Counted from the stretch's first letter, positions 51,322 through 59,307 are shown. The stretch: DNA of 64,000 bases from Bacillus sp. FJAT-29814 (GCF_001510715.1 NZ_LMTJ01000009.1:1-64000); one strand, 5' to 3'. Notes: generated from the sequence alone by a model not told the origin. A program made the numbers and translations.

Positions 51322-53094
51322 CTATTTTATTTGGATAAAAACATAGGCCATTGCCCTAATGGAAGGTGGGCTAGTTTCTCGTTGAGTCTCAAAATTTTGT
51401 ATAACAATAGTCATTTTTGCCTTGTCGTTATTACTTGTAAACGTTGCTTCTTCAACTGAGATAGTGCTGTCTCCTATATAATTTGAAAACTTATCAAGAA
51501 TCTCATTCGCTTTAAAATAGAGGATGACTTCATTACCTTCGTTCATTAATTTTAACTCTGCTTTTTCATTACCGGCCTCTTTTAAGAGGGTATATTTTTT
51601 CCCATCCTTTTCAAACGCAAATTGCTCCTCTACTTTGCCCGTATTTAAGGGAATGTCGATTTGAATAAAGAAATCGTTTCCAGTAATGTTGATTGGCATG
51701 GGGTGTTTTACCTGAACAATAGTATAGGGAACATCATCAAATTTACTTGGGTTTTTGTATTCCTCAAAGCCAAAAGTAGGGCGAAAATTCTTATAGGGGT
51801 CAAAATTCTTTGGCAAAAACGAAATTTCGTCGGTGTAGTCCATCATCCATAAATACTGAATGGCATTTGTGAGTTTCTCCTTATCTTCATCAGGGATTGA
51901 TTCCTTTGGGATGACCTCATTGTTTTCGAGCATTCCATTTTTTACAAGGATTTCTTCCACTGTCTTGATTTGGCTATTTTTGCTGATCGTGAATGCGTCG
52001 ACCGGGGGAACGCTGGATACGACTGAGGACACGATGAGCAGAATGGCGATGACCCCGTTTTTTCGGACAGGCAAGAAACTTAATAAAATTCCGGAAGCGG
52101 CAGCAAATATGCCATATAAGATAACATAATAACGCGTATGTGTTAGACCTGTATCTGTTAAGGTGATAAAGGAAGAGATAATTTGTAAAACAACAATCGG
52201 CACAAGGATTTTAGGAGAAATTTTTCTAAAGAGGACGGTAAACTTGTTTTCAATGTCACTGGCCAATATGTAGACCAGAATAACCGCAATGGAATAGGAC
52301 ACAATCATTGGTTCGAGCAAGTTATCTGTCCAAAATTCCCCGCCGATATTTTTTGCCAGATAAATCAGCAGAATTAAGGTAAAAACGTTTATTAATGGAA
52401 TGACAATATAGGAAATCAGTATTTCCAAAAACTTTGGAATGTGGGCGGCTTTCTCAATAACATGTTGTTGATTGTTCAGATTAGCCCCTGAATATTTCGG
52501 AATCAACGACAGAAAATACATCGGGGCAAACAGGATAAAAATGATATTTGCCGCTTGCGGGTAAGCTTTATAATCAAGGGAAACAATCAATTGATCAATG
52601 GCCCCCAGAATCATGGCGGTGCCTGCAAATATGACACCGGAAAAGAACATGGAATGGAAGAAAGATTTGAAAGCAATCATAAAGCTTTTATTAAAACTGA
52701 TGTCGCTTTTTATAGTGGGAGTCCAAATGAAGGCGATTAACAGGGCAAACAGGGCGACATAAGTTCTAATTTGAATCTCGAGGCCCATGGCAGAAACGGG
52801 CCTAATGATGAGGTAATAACCCGCTGTCAGCACGATTGCTGCGGCCATTAACAATAGACGATGGGAAAGCCTGGAGTAAAACCGTTCATAAGCAACCTGG
52901 GATACGGCACCGAGGAATGCTCCCAGCAAAAAGGTCAATAGATATTCAGATTCGTTTTTATCTGTGCTAATCATATAAGCATCAATCATGGAGGCGCCCA
53001 ATAGGAAAAATGTCGTCAACGGAAAACGGGCAATGGCATCAGTCAATCCTGAGAGTTTATCCTGAAGTTTTTTTATCCACTTCATTTTACTCAA
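51322..53094 (-). CDS. DUF4153 membrane protein
   Basis: A 590-aa protein: about 11-12 membrane helices in residues 15-360 and a long hydrophilic C-terminal domain (about 370-590) likely outside the membrane. The N-terminal part (FPLTTFFLLGASMIDAYMIS, LLGAFLGAVSQVAYERF) matches the DUF4153 family of unknown function. ATG 53094 follows TAGGGAGGTTGAGT. Monocistronic. The gap 51251-51321 and the upstream gap 53095-53420 hold nothing but AT-rich DNA that I can interpret. Confidence 0.8.
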   Translation of the reverse strand: MSKMKWIKKLQDKLSGLTDAIARFPLTTFFLLGASMIDAYMISTDKNESEYLLTFLLGAFLGAVSQVAYERFYSRLSHRLLLMAAAIVLTAGYYLIIRPVSAMGLEIQIRTYVALFALLIAFIWTPTIKSDISFNKSFMIAFKSFFHSMFFSGVIFAGTAMILGAIDQLIVSLDYKAYPQAANIIFILFAPMYFLSLIPKYSGANLNNQQHVIEKAAHIPKFLEILISYIVIPLINVFTLILLIYLAKNIGGEFWTDNLLEPMIVSYSIAVILVYILASDIENKFTVLFRKISPKILVPIVVLQIISSFITLTDTGLTHTRYYVILYGIFAAASGILLSFLPVRKNGVIAILLIVSSVVSSVPPVDAFTISKNSQIKTVEEILVKNGMLENNEVIPKESIPDEDKEKLTNAIQYLWMMDYTDEISFLPKNFDPYKNFRPTFGFEEYKNPSKFDDVPYTIVQVKHPMPINITGNDFFIQIDIPLNTGKVEEQFAFEKDGKKYTLLKEAGNEKAELKLMNEGNEVILYFKANEILDKFSNYIGDSTISVEEATFTSNNDKAKMTIVIQNFETQRETSPPSIRAMAYVFIQIK

Positions 53095-53424
53095 CCTCCC
53101 TATTTAGTCAACAACGGGCAATGACCCCATGTCTTAAAGGAATCTCATAAAAAAGTCTGGACTCATCTATAAATTATACCATTTTAAATTTTAAGATTAT
53201 TTGTAATATTTGTGAATAAACGCACAATTTTGTTAAAAATAATTGGGGAATTTCTGATATTGCGGCGAAGTTTATTCACAATTCTGACATATTATTTCAA
53301 TTTTTTTTGCGTTAATTTATGACAACGTCGGACAAGGTTTGTCTATAAATTCTAGTCAAATTGGCAATCGAATATAGAATATAGGAACATTTTGTAAAAA
53401 TGTATGAGATACCGTCGATATTTT

Positions 53425-53499
53425 CAAATTTCACCTAGAGGCGAAGCCTGTTAAAATAGACATATAAAATAATTTTACCTGGGCTTATTGCGAAATTTG
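53425..53499 (+). ncRNA. Possible structured leader RNA
   Basis: CAAATTTC (53425-53432) pairs perfectly with GAAATTTG (53492-53499). Inside lie a hairpin AGGC-GAA-GCCT (53439-53449) and a stem GTTAAAAT with ATTTTAC (53450-53457 with 53472-53478), giving a three-way-junction-like fold 63 bp before a 31-aa gene. It matches no riboswitch class that I recognise. Confidence 0.3.
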
Positions 53500-53561
53500 A
53501 ATGAACAGTGGTCAAAAAGTAGCGATTCGAGAGGGACAAGATTCCCATGCGAGGAGGATAT

Positions 53562-53657
53562 ATGATGAATTTTAAAGTAAAATTCTGGCGAAGATTGACC
53601 AAGAGTCAAAAACTGCAATTGTTGAGGGAAAAAGCACATTTATCGAAGTCAGCGTAA
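53562..53657 (+). CDS. Small basic peptide, 31 aa
   Basis: ATG 53562 (or 53565) follows GCGAGGAGGATAT, an excellent ribosome site. The product is strongly basic and helical (VKFWRRLTKSQKLQLLREKA). Its stop codon lies inside the left arm of a terminator hairpin at 53649-53684, so the gene is a compact transcription unit. The family is not recognised. A possibly structured leader precedes it. Confidence 0.65.
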   Translation: MMNFKVKFWRRLTKSQKLQLLREKAHLSKSA

Positions 53658-53684
53658 TGTTTACTTATTACGCTGATTTTTTTA
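53649..53684 (+). terminator. Terminator overlapping the 31-aa gene stop
   Basis: TCAGCGTAAT, GTTTACTT loop, ATTACGCTGATTTTTTT. Confidence 0.92.
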
Positions 53685-53705
53685 TTTGATATCTAACCCC
53701 ATGAA

Positions 53706-53740
53706 TGAAAGAAAGCGCCCATTAACAGGCGCTTTCTGAG
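53706..53740 (-). terminator. Terminator of the FrnE/DsbA gene
   Basis: On the minus strand GAAAGCGCC, loop, GGCGCTTTCTTTCATT: 9-bp stem with a mixed T run. Confidence 0.7.
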
Positions 53741-53748
53741 TTTCTTGT

Positions 53749-54450
53749 TTATTTTTTCGGAATTTCGCAGCCGTTTTCATCACAATTGAGACCATCTTGT
53801 CCGCCTAGAGGGGTGAATGGGCCATCCTGGGCCACAACCTGCTTTAGGGCCTGAACAAAGGTTTCAACCGGCTGTGCACCGGTAAGGGAATATTTTTTGT
53901 TAATTAAGTAGAATGGCACACTGCGAATGCCGTATTGCTGCGCTTGAGATTCGTCTGTATAAACAGCATCGCTCATATCCTTGCCAGCCAGGAGTTCCTT
54001 AACGGCTTTGCCGTCCAATCCCACTTCCTCCGCCAGTTGAACCAGCGTGTCGTGGTCCCCGATGTGCTTGCCTTCGGTGAAGTAGGCACGCAGAATGCGA
54101 TCGGTCATTTCCTTCATCAGGCCTTGATTTTTCGCGAACATCGTCAATCGATGCGCATCAAAGGTATTGGTCATAATGGCTCGATCAAGATGGTACTCTA
54201 ACCCGGCTTCTTGGGCCATTCGCTCCACGTTGTCGCAATTCGCCTTTGCCTGCTCCATGCTCATGCCGTATTTTTTTGCCAGCATTTCATACATATTATA
54301 AGGCACGTCTTTTGAAGTAGATGGATCAAGTTCAAAACAGCGATAGACCACATCGACAGGGAAATCAACTTTCTGAATAGCGTCCTCCAGACGCTTTTTG
54401 CCAATATAGCAAAATGGTCAAGCAAAATCAGTCCACATTTCAATTAACAT
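53749..54450 (-). CDS. FrnE/DsbA family oxidoreductase with in-frame UGA at the first active-site Cys (selenoprotein candidate)
   Basis: Reading from ATG 54450 (eight bases after AAGGAGG) gives MLIEMWTDFA, then TGA at 54418-54420, then PFCYIGKKRLED and an open frame to 53749, 233 codons in all, the usual FrnE length. Homologues have CPFC in this place, so the UGA is exactly the first Cys of the CxxC active site. A hairpin (54379-54395, AGCGTC-TGGAG-GACGCT) puts a G in the apical loop 30 nt after UGA, as in bacterial SECIS elements. The cis-Pro loop is SVPFYLIN, and a CDENGC motif ends the protein. Without selenocysteine insertion this would be a point-mutated pseudogene or a sequence error. 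A truncated frame from 54351 is what automatic calling gives. Confidence 0.8.
54379..54395 (-). promoter_or_regulatory. Candidate bacterial SECIS hairpin
   Basis: On the minus strand, six perfect pairs AGCGUC/GACGCU around the loop UGGAG. The second loop base is G, and the loop lies 29-33 nt after the UGA, inside the 16-37 nt window of the bacterial SECIS model. The stem lies on codons for KRLEDA, common in the family, so chance is possible. Confidence 0.5.
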
Positions 54451-54612
54451 CTTGGAAACCTCCTTGGTGATTGATTTTATTTAGTATACCTATTTCAAGC
54501 AGAATTGACCAATCATCTGATTCAACCCGGACATAAACACGTAATTTTTCAAGAAAAAAAGTCTAAATTGCCAAAAACTTGAGTATTATCTACTAGACAA
54601 GGAGGCGATAAT

Positions 54613-55722
54613 TTGAAATCAGTAGGCATCTTGGGTGTAGGGCAAGCAGGTGGAAATATCGCTGAAATCGCTACGACGATGGGTTTTCAAACGGCTCTGA
54701 TCAACACAAATCAACGCGATGGGGCCGTCAACACAAAGGTTGAGAAGAAGTATTTTGTGCCTGGCTATAATGGTGCTGGGCAGGACCGCTCCATCGGCTT
54801 AAGAGCGGTTCACGAGCATTACCGCGAACTGATTGACTTTGTGAAAAAGTCCTTTAAGAACGTCAAACTGTTATTAGTCGCATTCTCGACTGACGGGGGA
54901 ACCGGTTCCGGTATGAGTCCGTTGTTAATTGATATTTTGCTAGACCAGCTGCCGGGCATCAACATCGGGGCAATCGCTGTGGTGCCGGAACGGAACGTGC
55001 TGGCCGGAAATCGGATCAACGCAGCAGAATGCATCGAGCAGATTTCGAAGATTGAAGGGATTTCGTCCGTGTTTCTAGTGGATAACGACCAAGTGCGGAA
55101 AGTCAACCCACAATCCAGCAAGCAGCAAATCTACCTTTCCTCCAATCGTCAGGTCATGGAGGCGATTAGTTACGTCCTGCAGATCACGCAAAAGAGCTCG
55201 CTTTACGGTAACTTTGATGAAACCGACCTCATGAATATTTTGAATACCCGCGGCGTCACGATGATATCGTCAACGACGGTAACCGACGCCAAGACGACTG
55301 CAGACATTTCTAATAAAATTCAACGTTCCTGGGCAAACACCATTTTTTGTCCAATCGACACCGTCGGGGTGATCCGTGCCGGTCTCATCTATGAAGGGCC
55401 GGAAACGGTGGCGAAGCTTATTAGCGCACCGGCCATTTTTGAAGGAATCGGTGAACCGTTGGAACTATTTGAAGGAACGTATATTTCGGATACCGACCCA
55501 ACCGTCACGATGATTCTGGCAGGGCTATCCTTTCCGCGCCGCCGTTTGCAGTCACTGGAAGAATCTCTTGAAAAAAACAAAGAGCGGCTGCAGTTCCTAG
55601 TCAACAAGGAGCATGCAGAAAAATATGAATCGCAGGTTTCCTGGGCGTCCAACCTGAAAGCAAAGCCGCCGGAAAGGAAACCGACGGGTGTAACGTCGAA
55701 GTTAACGAAGTATCAGAAATAA
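54613..55722 (+). CDS. Tubulin/FtsZ superfamily GTPase (CetZ/TubZ-like)
   Basis: A 369-aa GTPase distinct from FtsZ. N-terminus MKSVGILGVGQAGGNIAEIA holds the first nucleotide loop, the tubulin signature is DGGTGSG at residues 94-100 (T4 loop), and the T7 catalytic loop NFDETD lies at 200-205 (N-x-D-x2-D), so polymerisation-dependent GTP hydrolysis is expected. The C-terminal tail is basic (PPERKPTGVTSKLTKYQK) and lacks the FtsA-binding peptide of FtsZ. TTG 54613 follows CAAGGAGGCGA. No plasmid genes or TubR lie nearby, only two tiny genes downstream. A cytoskeletal role in shape or DNA positioning is inference. Confidence 0.88.
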   Translation: MKSVGILGVGQAGGNIAEIATTMGFQTALINTNQRDGAVNTKVEKKYFVPGYNGAGQDRSIGLRAVHEHYRELIDFVKKSFKNVKLLLVAFSTDGGTGSGMSPLLIDILLDQLPGINIGAIAVVPERNVLAGNRINAAECIEQISKIEGISSVFLVDNDQVRKVNPQSSKQQIYLSSNRQVMEAISYVLQITQKSSLYGNFDETDLMNILNTRGVTMISSTTVTDAKTTADISNKIQRSWANTIFCPIDTVGVIRAGLIYEGPETVAKLISAPAIFEGIGEPLELFEGTYISDTDPTVTMILAGLSFPRRRLQSLEESLEKNKERLQFLVNKEHAEKYESQVSWASNLKAKPPERKPTGVTSKLTKYQK

Positions 55723-55728
55723 TACGTT

Positions 55729-55765
55729 CAGAGCATCCTCTTCATAACAGAGGGTGTTCTTTTTA
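55729..55765 (+). terminator. Terminator of the tubulin-like gene
   Basis: GAGCATCCTC, loop, GAGGGTGTTCTTTTT with two G-T pairs. Confidence 0.8.
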
Positions 55766-55872
55766 TAGAATTTTAAAACTTGGTTAAATAGAACCAAGTT
55801 TTTTTGTATCCATTTTGAAAAAAATGACTAGACTGTATTGGGAAGAGTATTGCCTTAAGGAGTTGAAGGATT

Positions 55873-56046
55873 GTGAAAGAACCATTCCAGTACTCGGATA
55901 TTTTTTATAATGAAGTAATTTATTATCTCGAGCAGAAATGGAACCGCCGTCTGGATGCTCATGAGCGTCATGTGCTAATTGAAGGGTATCGCTTTGGCCG
56001 GATGATCGAGGCGGAAAATGAAATTCGGATATTGTATGCAAAATAA
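55873..56046 (+). CDS. Small protein, 57 aa, unknown
   Basis: GTG 55873 follows TTAAGGAGTTGAAGGA. The peptide is highly charged and probably helical (YLEQKWNRRLDAHERHVLIE), with no membrane segment. It is 14 bp ahead of another small gene on the same strand, so the two form an operon. Not present in common gene calls because of its length and GTG start; family not recognised. Confidence 0.7.
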   Translation: MKEPFQYSDIFYNEVIYYLEQKWNRRLDAHERHVLIEGYRFGRMIEAENEIRILYAK

Positions 56047-56060
56047 AAGGAGACTTCCAA

Positions 56061-56282
56061 ATGTATCAAATCACCAATATGATAATCGACGACGATTTTG
56101 CCACAGAAGAGTATGTGACAGTTGAATTTCAACATAACCTGAAGAATTATAGTATTACCTTTAAAAAGGCAGACCTTGAAATTATCAATAGCTGGGTATT
56201 TGAAGCTGAAACATCCTTCCCGGCGGATCTACCCGAGGAAATTGTTGAATCCATCAGGGAGGATGTTAAAAAACAAATCTGA
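56061..56282 (+). CDS. Small acidic protein, 73 aa, unknown
   Basis: ATG 56061 follows AAAAGGAGACTTCCAA. The sequence shows alternating strands at the N-terminus (EEYVTVEFQHNLKNYSITFK) and acidic helices after residue 40; no Cys and no membrane helix. It is the second gene of a two-gene unit and is convergent with the RMD1-family gene, whose stop codon is directly adjacent (56283). Not recognised. Confidence 0.7.
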   Translation: MYQITNMIIDDDFATEEYVTVEFQHNLKNYSITFKKADLEIINSWVFEAETSFPADLPEEIVESIREDVKKQI

Positions 56283-57119
56283 CTATGGCAGCAGTCCTGC
56301 GATTTGGAGCAGCGTCAGAACGATTTCGAATAGGATCAATAGGACGATTACCCATTCCACGAACAGGCCGCGAATGGAGTGACTGATGGTGGAAAAGCCA
56401 TCCATGATATTATATAAAATCTCCGTCTTGCTTTTTAAAATTTTGTAACGGTCACTGAGCTCGAAAAATTCCATCATCTTGTCATAAAATTCGCTGGCGG
56501 TACTGCTGGACCAGGTAATGTCCGGCTTGTCCAAAATCATGATATAGGCGAGGGTGTTATATTCGTGCCGAAGTATTTTAGCTGTCGTCCTCGCCAGCTC
56601 TTTGTTGCCGATTCTTAGTTTTCCTTTTTCAAGCCGGTCGATCATCGTCTCCAGCCTGTCATGAATTTTTCCCAGCTGTTCTTCGGTTTTTTCCAGGGCC
56701 ACGGATTTGGCCAGCACGGTGGAAATTAATTCAGGATAGAATTCCTCAAATTCAGGGACCATTACATATTCGTCCGCGAGCTCAAGACTTTCGTTTTCAT
56801 GGATGTGCAAGCTGTAGTCGTCGGTATAGCGGTCAGCGTTGTTAATCTCCACGTCCGGCTCAAATTTTTGTATGAATTTTAGTAAAATAGTTGTTTCACT
56901 TGGGTCGGTTTGGTTGATAAACACCACGCTGCCAAACGAGAAGATCAGCACCATTTGACCGTCATTTATTTCGCGGCCGAGGATGGACTCTAGAACGCTG
57001 CCCCTTAGGATGAGGGGCTCCTCCCAGGTGAATTTTTTTGGAATCCCGCAGTGAATCGCGATTTTGTTTAAATCGATTTCATTGACAACGGCAAATGCTT
57101 TGAAGGTCATCGCCTTCAT
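56283..57119 (-). CDS. RMD1/YagE (DUF155) family protein
   Basis: A 278-aa protein of the DUF155 family (yeast Rmd1, mitochondrial RMND1). Typical are GSVVFINQTDPSETTILLKF in the N-terminal half, the helical middle (VALEKTEEQLGKIHDRLETM) and one C-terminal membrane helix (WVIVLLILFEIVLTLLQIAG). In mitochondria the family is linked to translation; the bacterial role is unknown. ATG 57119 follows GAAAAGAGTGAT. It lies 19 bp after the cell wall hydrolase gene on the same strand, so co-transcription is likely. Confidence 0.87.
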   Translation of the reverse strand: MKAMTFKAFAVVNEIDLNKIAIHCGIPKKFTWEEPLILRGSVLESILGREINDGQMVLIFSFGSVVFINQTDPSETTILLKFIQKFEPDVEINNADRYTDDYSLHIHENESLELADEYVMVPEFEEFYPELISTVLAKSVALEKTEEQLGKIHDRLETMIDRLEKGKLRIGNKELARTTAKILRHEYNTLAYIMILDKPDITWSSSTASEFYDKMMEFFELSDRYKILKSKTEILYNIMDGFSTISHSIRGLFVEWVIVLLILFEIVLTLLQIAGLLP

Positions 57120-57138
57120 CGTGTATCACTCTTTTCGG

Positions 57139-57828
57139 CTATTTTTTAAAAACATGATCACCAATCGTGATCGTTGTTGCTCTAGAATCGAGCCAGCGGC
57201 TGGTGGCAATGACTGGATTATAGAAAAACAACGAATCCTGAGCCAGTGTTCTTTTTTCGTTTAATGCTTCGTATACCGCTTTAATAGAATCTTCGTCGGC
57301 AGGCTTATTGATTTGTCCGTTGCTCACTGGTTGAAATTGCCTTTTTTGATAAATGACTTCTTTTATCGTGTCAGGGAATTTGGGGCTTTCGAGTCGATTT
57401 AGAACTACACAGGCGACCGCGACTTTCCCTTCAAATGGCTCGGTTTCTGCCTCGGCACGGACAAGTCTCGCCAGCAGATCGATTTCGGATTGGGAAAATG
57501 GCGGTGCTTTGACGGCGTTCGTGGTGGTAGCATTAGTCTGGGCTTGGGCATACCGGATTTTCGCTACATCCACCCTTGTTTCGAGGCTTGCTAAGGTTGC
57601 GGCCGCTTCGGAATCAGCCTCTATTTTATTTATATGTACAGTTTGTCCAACATATATCAAGTCGAGATTATCAATTTGCGGGTTAAGTTCTGCCAACTCT
57701 TGTAAAGTTAAATGGTTGTCCTTGGCAATTTTGGCCATTGTATCTCCAGCTTGGATGGTGTGTGCTAGTGTGGGCGTTGTAAATAAGAGTGAAATTCCGA
57801 ATGTCAGTGCAGCAATTAGTTTTTTCAT
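57139..57828 (-). CDS. LysM cell wall hydrolase of the SleB/CwlJ family
   Basis: A 229-aa secreted protein: Sec signal (MKKLIAALTFGISLLFTTPTLA), one LysM domain (about 23-67, TIQAGDTMAKIAKDNHLTLQ), an Ala/Thr-rich linker, and a Hydrolase_2 domain (about 110-229) with the key Glu in LVRAEAETEPFEGK. Related to spore cortex-lytic SleB and to YkvT; such lytic transglycosylases act on muramic-lactam or ordinary peptidoglycan. ATG 57828 follows AGGAGGAGAAATCA. Precedes the RMD1 gene in a likely operon. Confidence 0.9.
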   Translation of the reverse strand: MKKLIAALTFGISLLFTTPTLAHTIQAGDTMAKIAKDNHLTLQELAELNPQIDNLDLIYVGQTVHINKIEADSEAAATLASLETRVDVAKIRYAQAQTNATTTNAVKAPPFSQSEIDLLARLVRAEAETEPFEGKVAVACVVLNRLESPKFPDTIKEVIYQKRQFQPVSNGQINKPADEDSIKAVYEALNEKRTLAQDSLFFYNPVIATSRWLDSRATTITIGDHVFKK

Positions 57829-57928
57829 TGATTTCTCCTCCTGGCTTTAATTCTTTTCTTGATTTCTATTTCTATGAAATGAAAAAATAGATTAGTATTA
57901 CAGTTTCTTTACATGGAAGTGTCAAATT

Positions 57929-58075
57929 GTAGAATTGCATGTAAATTACGTAGAATTGGTTTGATATTTCGTAGAATCGGGCTTGAATTGCGTAGAATTG
58001 TTACGGGTTTACGTTGAATTCTTCTGAAATCTTGTAGAATTACGATAAAATCACGTAGAATTCCTTCCGAATGGT
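57929..58075. repeat. Seven-unit array with exact 21-bp period, core CGTAGAATT
   Basis: GTAGAATT-like cores begin at 57929, 57950, 57971, 57992, 58013, 58034 and 58055, each exactly 21 bp apart; most read (A/T)CGTAGAATTG. Bases between the cores differ. The array continues, nearly in phase, into TAAAATGG units (58100, 58121, 58141) and then the ATATCTGCG array. No coding potential on either strand. Confidence 0.9.
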
Positions 58076-58099
58076 CGTTCAAGAGGGAAATTACCCTTT

Positions 58100-58250
58100 T
58101 AAAATGGAACGGAATTTCAGTAAAATGGATATATCTGCGGTAAAATGAAAGATATCTGCGATTGTTGACCATATATCTGCGGAAAGTTGTGGTTTATCTG
58201 CGCTCTTTTCGATATATCTGCGATAAATCAAATATATCCGCGATACATAA
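58100..58250. repeat. 20-21 bp periodic array, core GATATATCTGCG, mirror of the array at 1.3 kb
   Basis: ATATCTGCG-like cores have their GCG at 58137, 58158, 58179, 58200, 58220 and 58240 (spacings 21, 21, 21, 20, 20). The core is the reverse complement of the CGCGGATATAT unit found at 1313-1430. TAAAATGG repeats at 58100, 58121 and 58141 interleave with the first units. The array ends 23 bp before the threonine aldolase start. Confidence 0.9.
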
Positions 58251-58272
58251 TAACAACAGGGAGGAAACTGAC

Positions 58273-59301
58273 ATGTATAGCTTTAAAAACGACTACAGTG
58301 AAGGGGCACATCCGAGGATCTTGAGTGCGTTAATTGAAACCAACCTTGAACAGGAGGAAGGGTACGGGGAGGACCGCTATTCCCAAAAAGCGGTGGAGCA
58401 AATCAAAGCAAGGCTCGGGCGTACGGACGTTGATGTACATCTCTTATCAGGTGGGACACAGACTAATTTGACGGCGATTTCCGCTTTCTTAAGACCACAT
58501 GAGGCCGCTATCGCCGCGAGTACTGGGCATATTTTTACCCATGAAACCGGGGCGATTGAAGCTACCGGACACAAAGTGCTTGCTGTCGATACGGAAGACG
58601 GGAAACTAAACACGGCCCATCTTCAAGGCGTTCTTGACTACCATACCGATGAGCATATGGTTAAGCCAAGACTAGTTTATATTTCTAACTCAACCGAAAT
58701 CGGGACGATTTATAAAAAGGCTGAGTTGCAACAATTAAGGGAGTTCTGCGATAGGAATGAACTTATTTTATTCATGGATGGGGCACGGCTGGGTTCAGCA
58801 CTTACTTCATCAGAAAATGACCTAACCTTGGCGGAGCTGCCGTGGCTGGTAGATGCTTTTTATATTGGCGGCACGAAGAATGGGGCGCTGATCGGGGAGG
58901 CGCTAGTCATTTGCAATGATTCACTTAAAACTGATTTCCGCTTCCATATTAAACAAAAAGGCGGCCTGCTCGCCAAAGGGCGGGTGCTTGGGCTTCAATT
59001 TCTTGAATTGTTCCGGGATAACCTATTTTTTGAACTGGCGGACCACGCCAACAAGATGGCAGAGCTTCTCAAAACTGAGCTGGCTAATGCTAATGTGAAG
59101 TTCCTGACCGACTCGCCAACCAATCAAATTTTTCCGATATTGCCGAACGAAGCCATAAGTGGGCTGCAAAGCAACTATGCATTTCATGTTTGGGAAAAAG
59201 TTGATGAGGATTATGCAGCGATTCGCCTCGTTACCTCCTGGGCCACAAAAGAGGAACAGGTTACTGCATTTATAGCAGATTATAAAAAACTTGCGCAATA
59301 A
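58273..59301 (+). CDS. Low-specificity threonine aldolase-type lyase
   Basis: A 342-aa PLP enzyme of the fold-type I beta-eliminating lyase/threonine aldolase family, cleaving threonine to glycine and acetaldehyde. Segments: NDYSEGAHPRIL, LSGGTQTNLTAI, HETGAIEATGHK, FMDGARLGSAL (the PLP-binding Asp) and YIGGTKNGALIG with the Schiff-base Lys. ATG 58273 follows CAGGGAGGAAACTGAC. The frame is open to 58162, but those 37 codons lie in the repeat array and cannot be genuine. Confidence 0.92.
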   Translation: MYSFKNDYSEGAHPRILSALIETNLEQEEGYGEDRYSQKAVEQIKARLGRTDVDVHLLSGGTQTNLTAISAFLRPHEAAIAASTGHIFTHETGAIEATGHKVLAVDTEDGKLNTAHLQGVLDYHTDEHMVKPRLVYISNSTEIGTIYKKAELQQLREFCDRNELILFMDGARLGSALTSSENDLTLAELPWLVDAFYIGGTKNGALIGEALVICNDSLKTDFRFHIKQKGGLLAKGRVLGLQFLELFRDNLFFELADHANKMAELLKTELANANVKFLTDSPTNQIFPILPNEAISGLQSNYAFHVWEKVDEDYAAIRLVTSWATKEEQVTAFIADYKKLAQ

Positions 59302-59307
59302 TGATGG

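Noticed and set aside
54261..54443. 60-aa minus-strand frame at the FrnE N-terminus
   Set aside because: It is the wrong frame over the DsbA N-terminus; the real frame contains the UGA.
57929..58250. CRISPR array
   Set aside because: The repeated words are only 8-12 bp, the period is 20-21 bp, fillers are too short to be spacers and no cas gene is present.
58162..58272. N-terminal extension of threonine aldolase
   Set aside because: These codons are the repeat array read in frame; ATG 58273 has GGGAGG at proper spacing.
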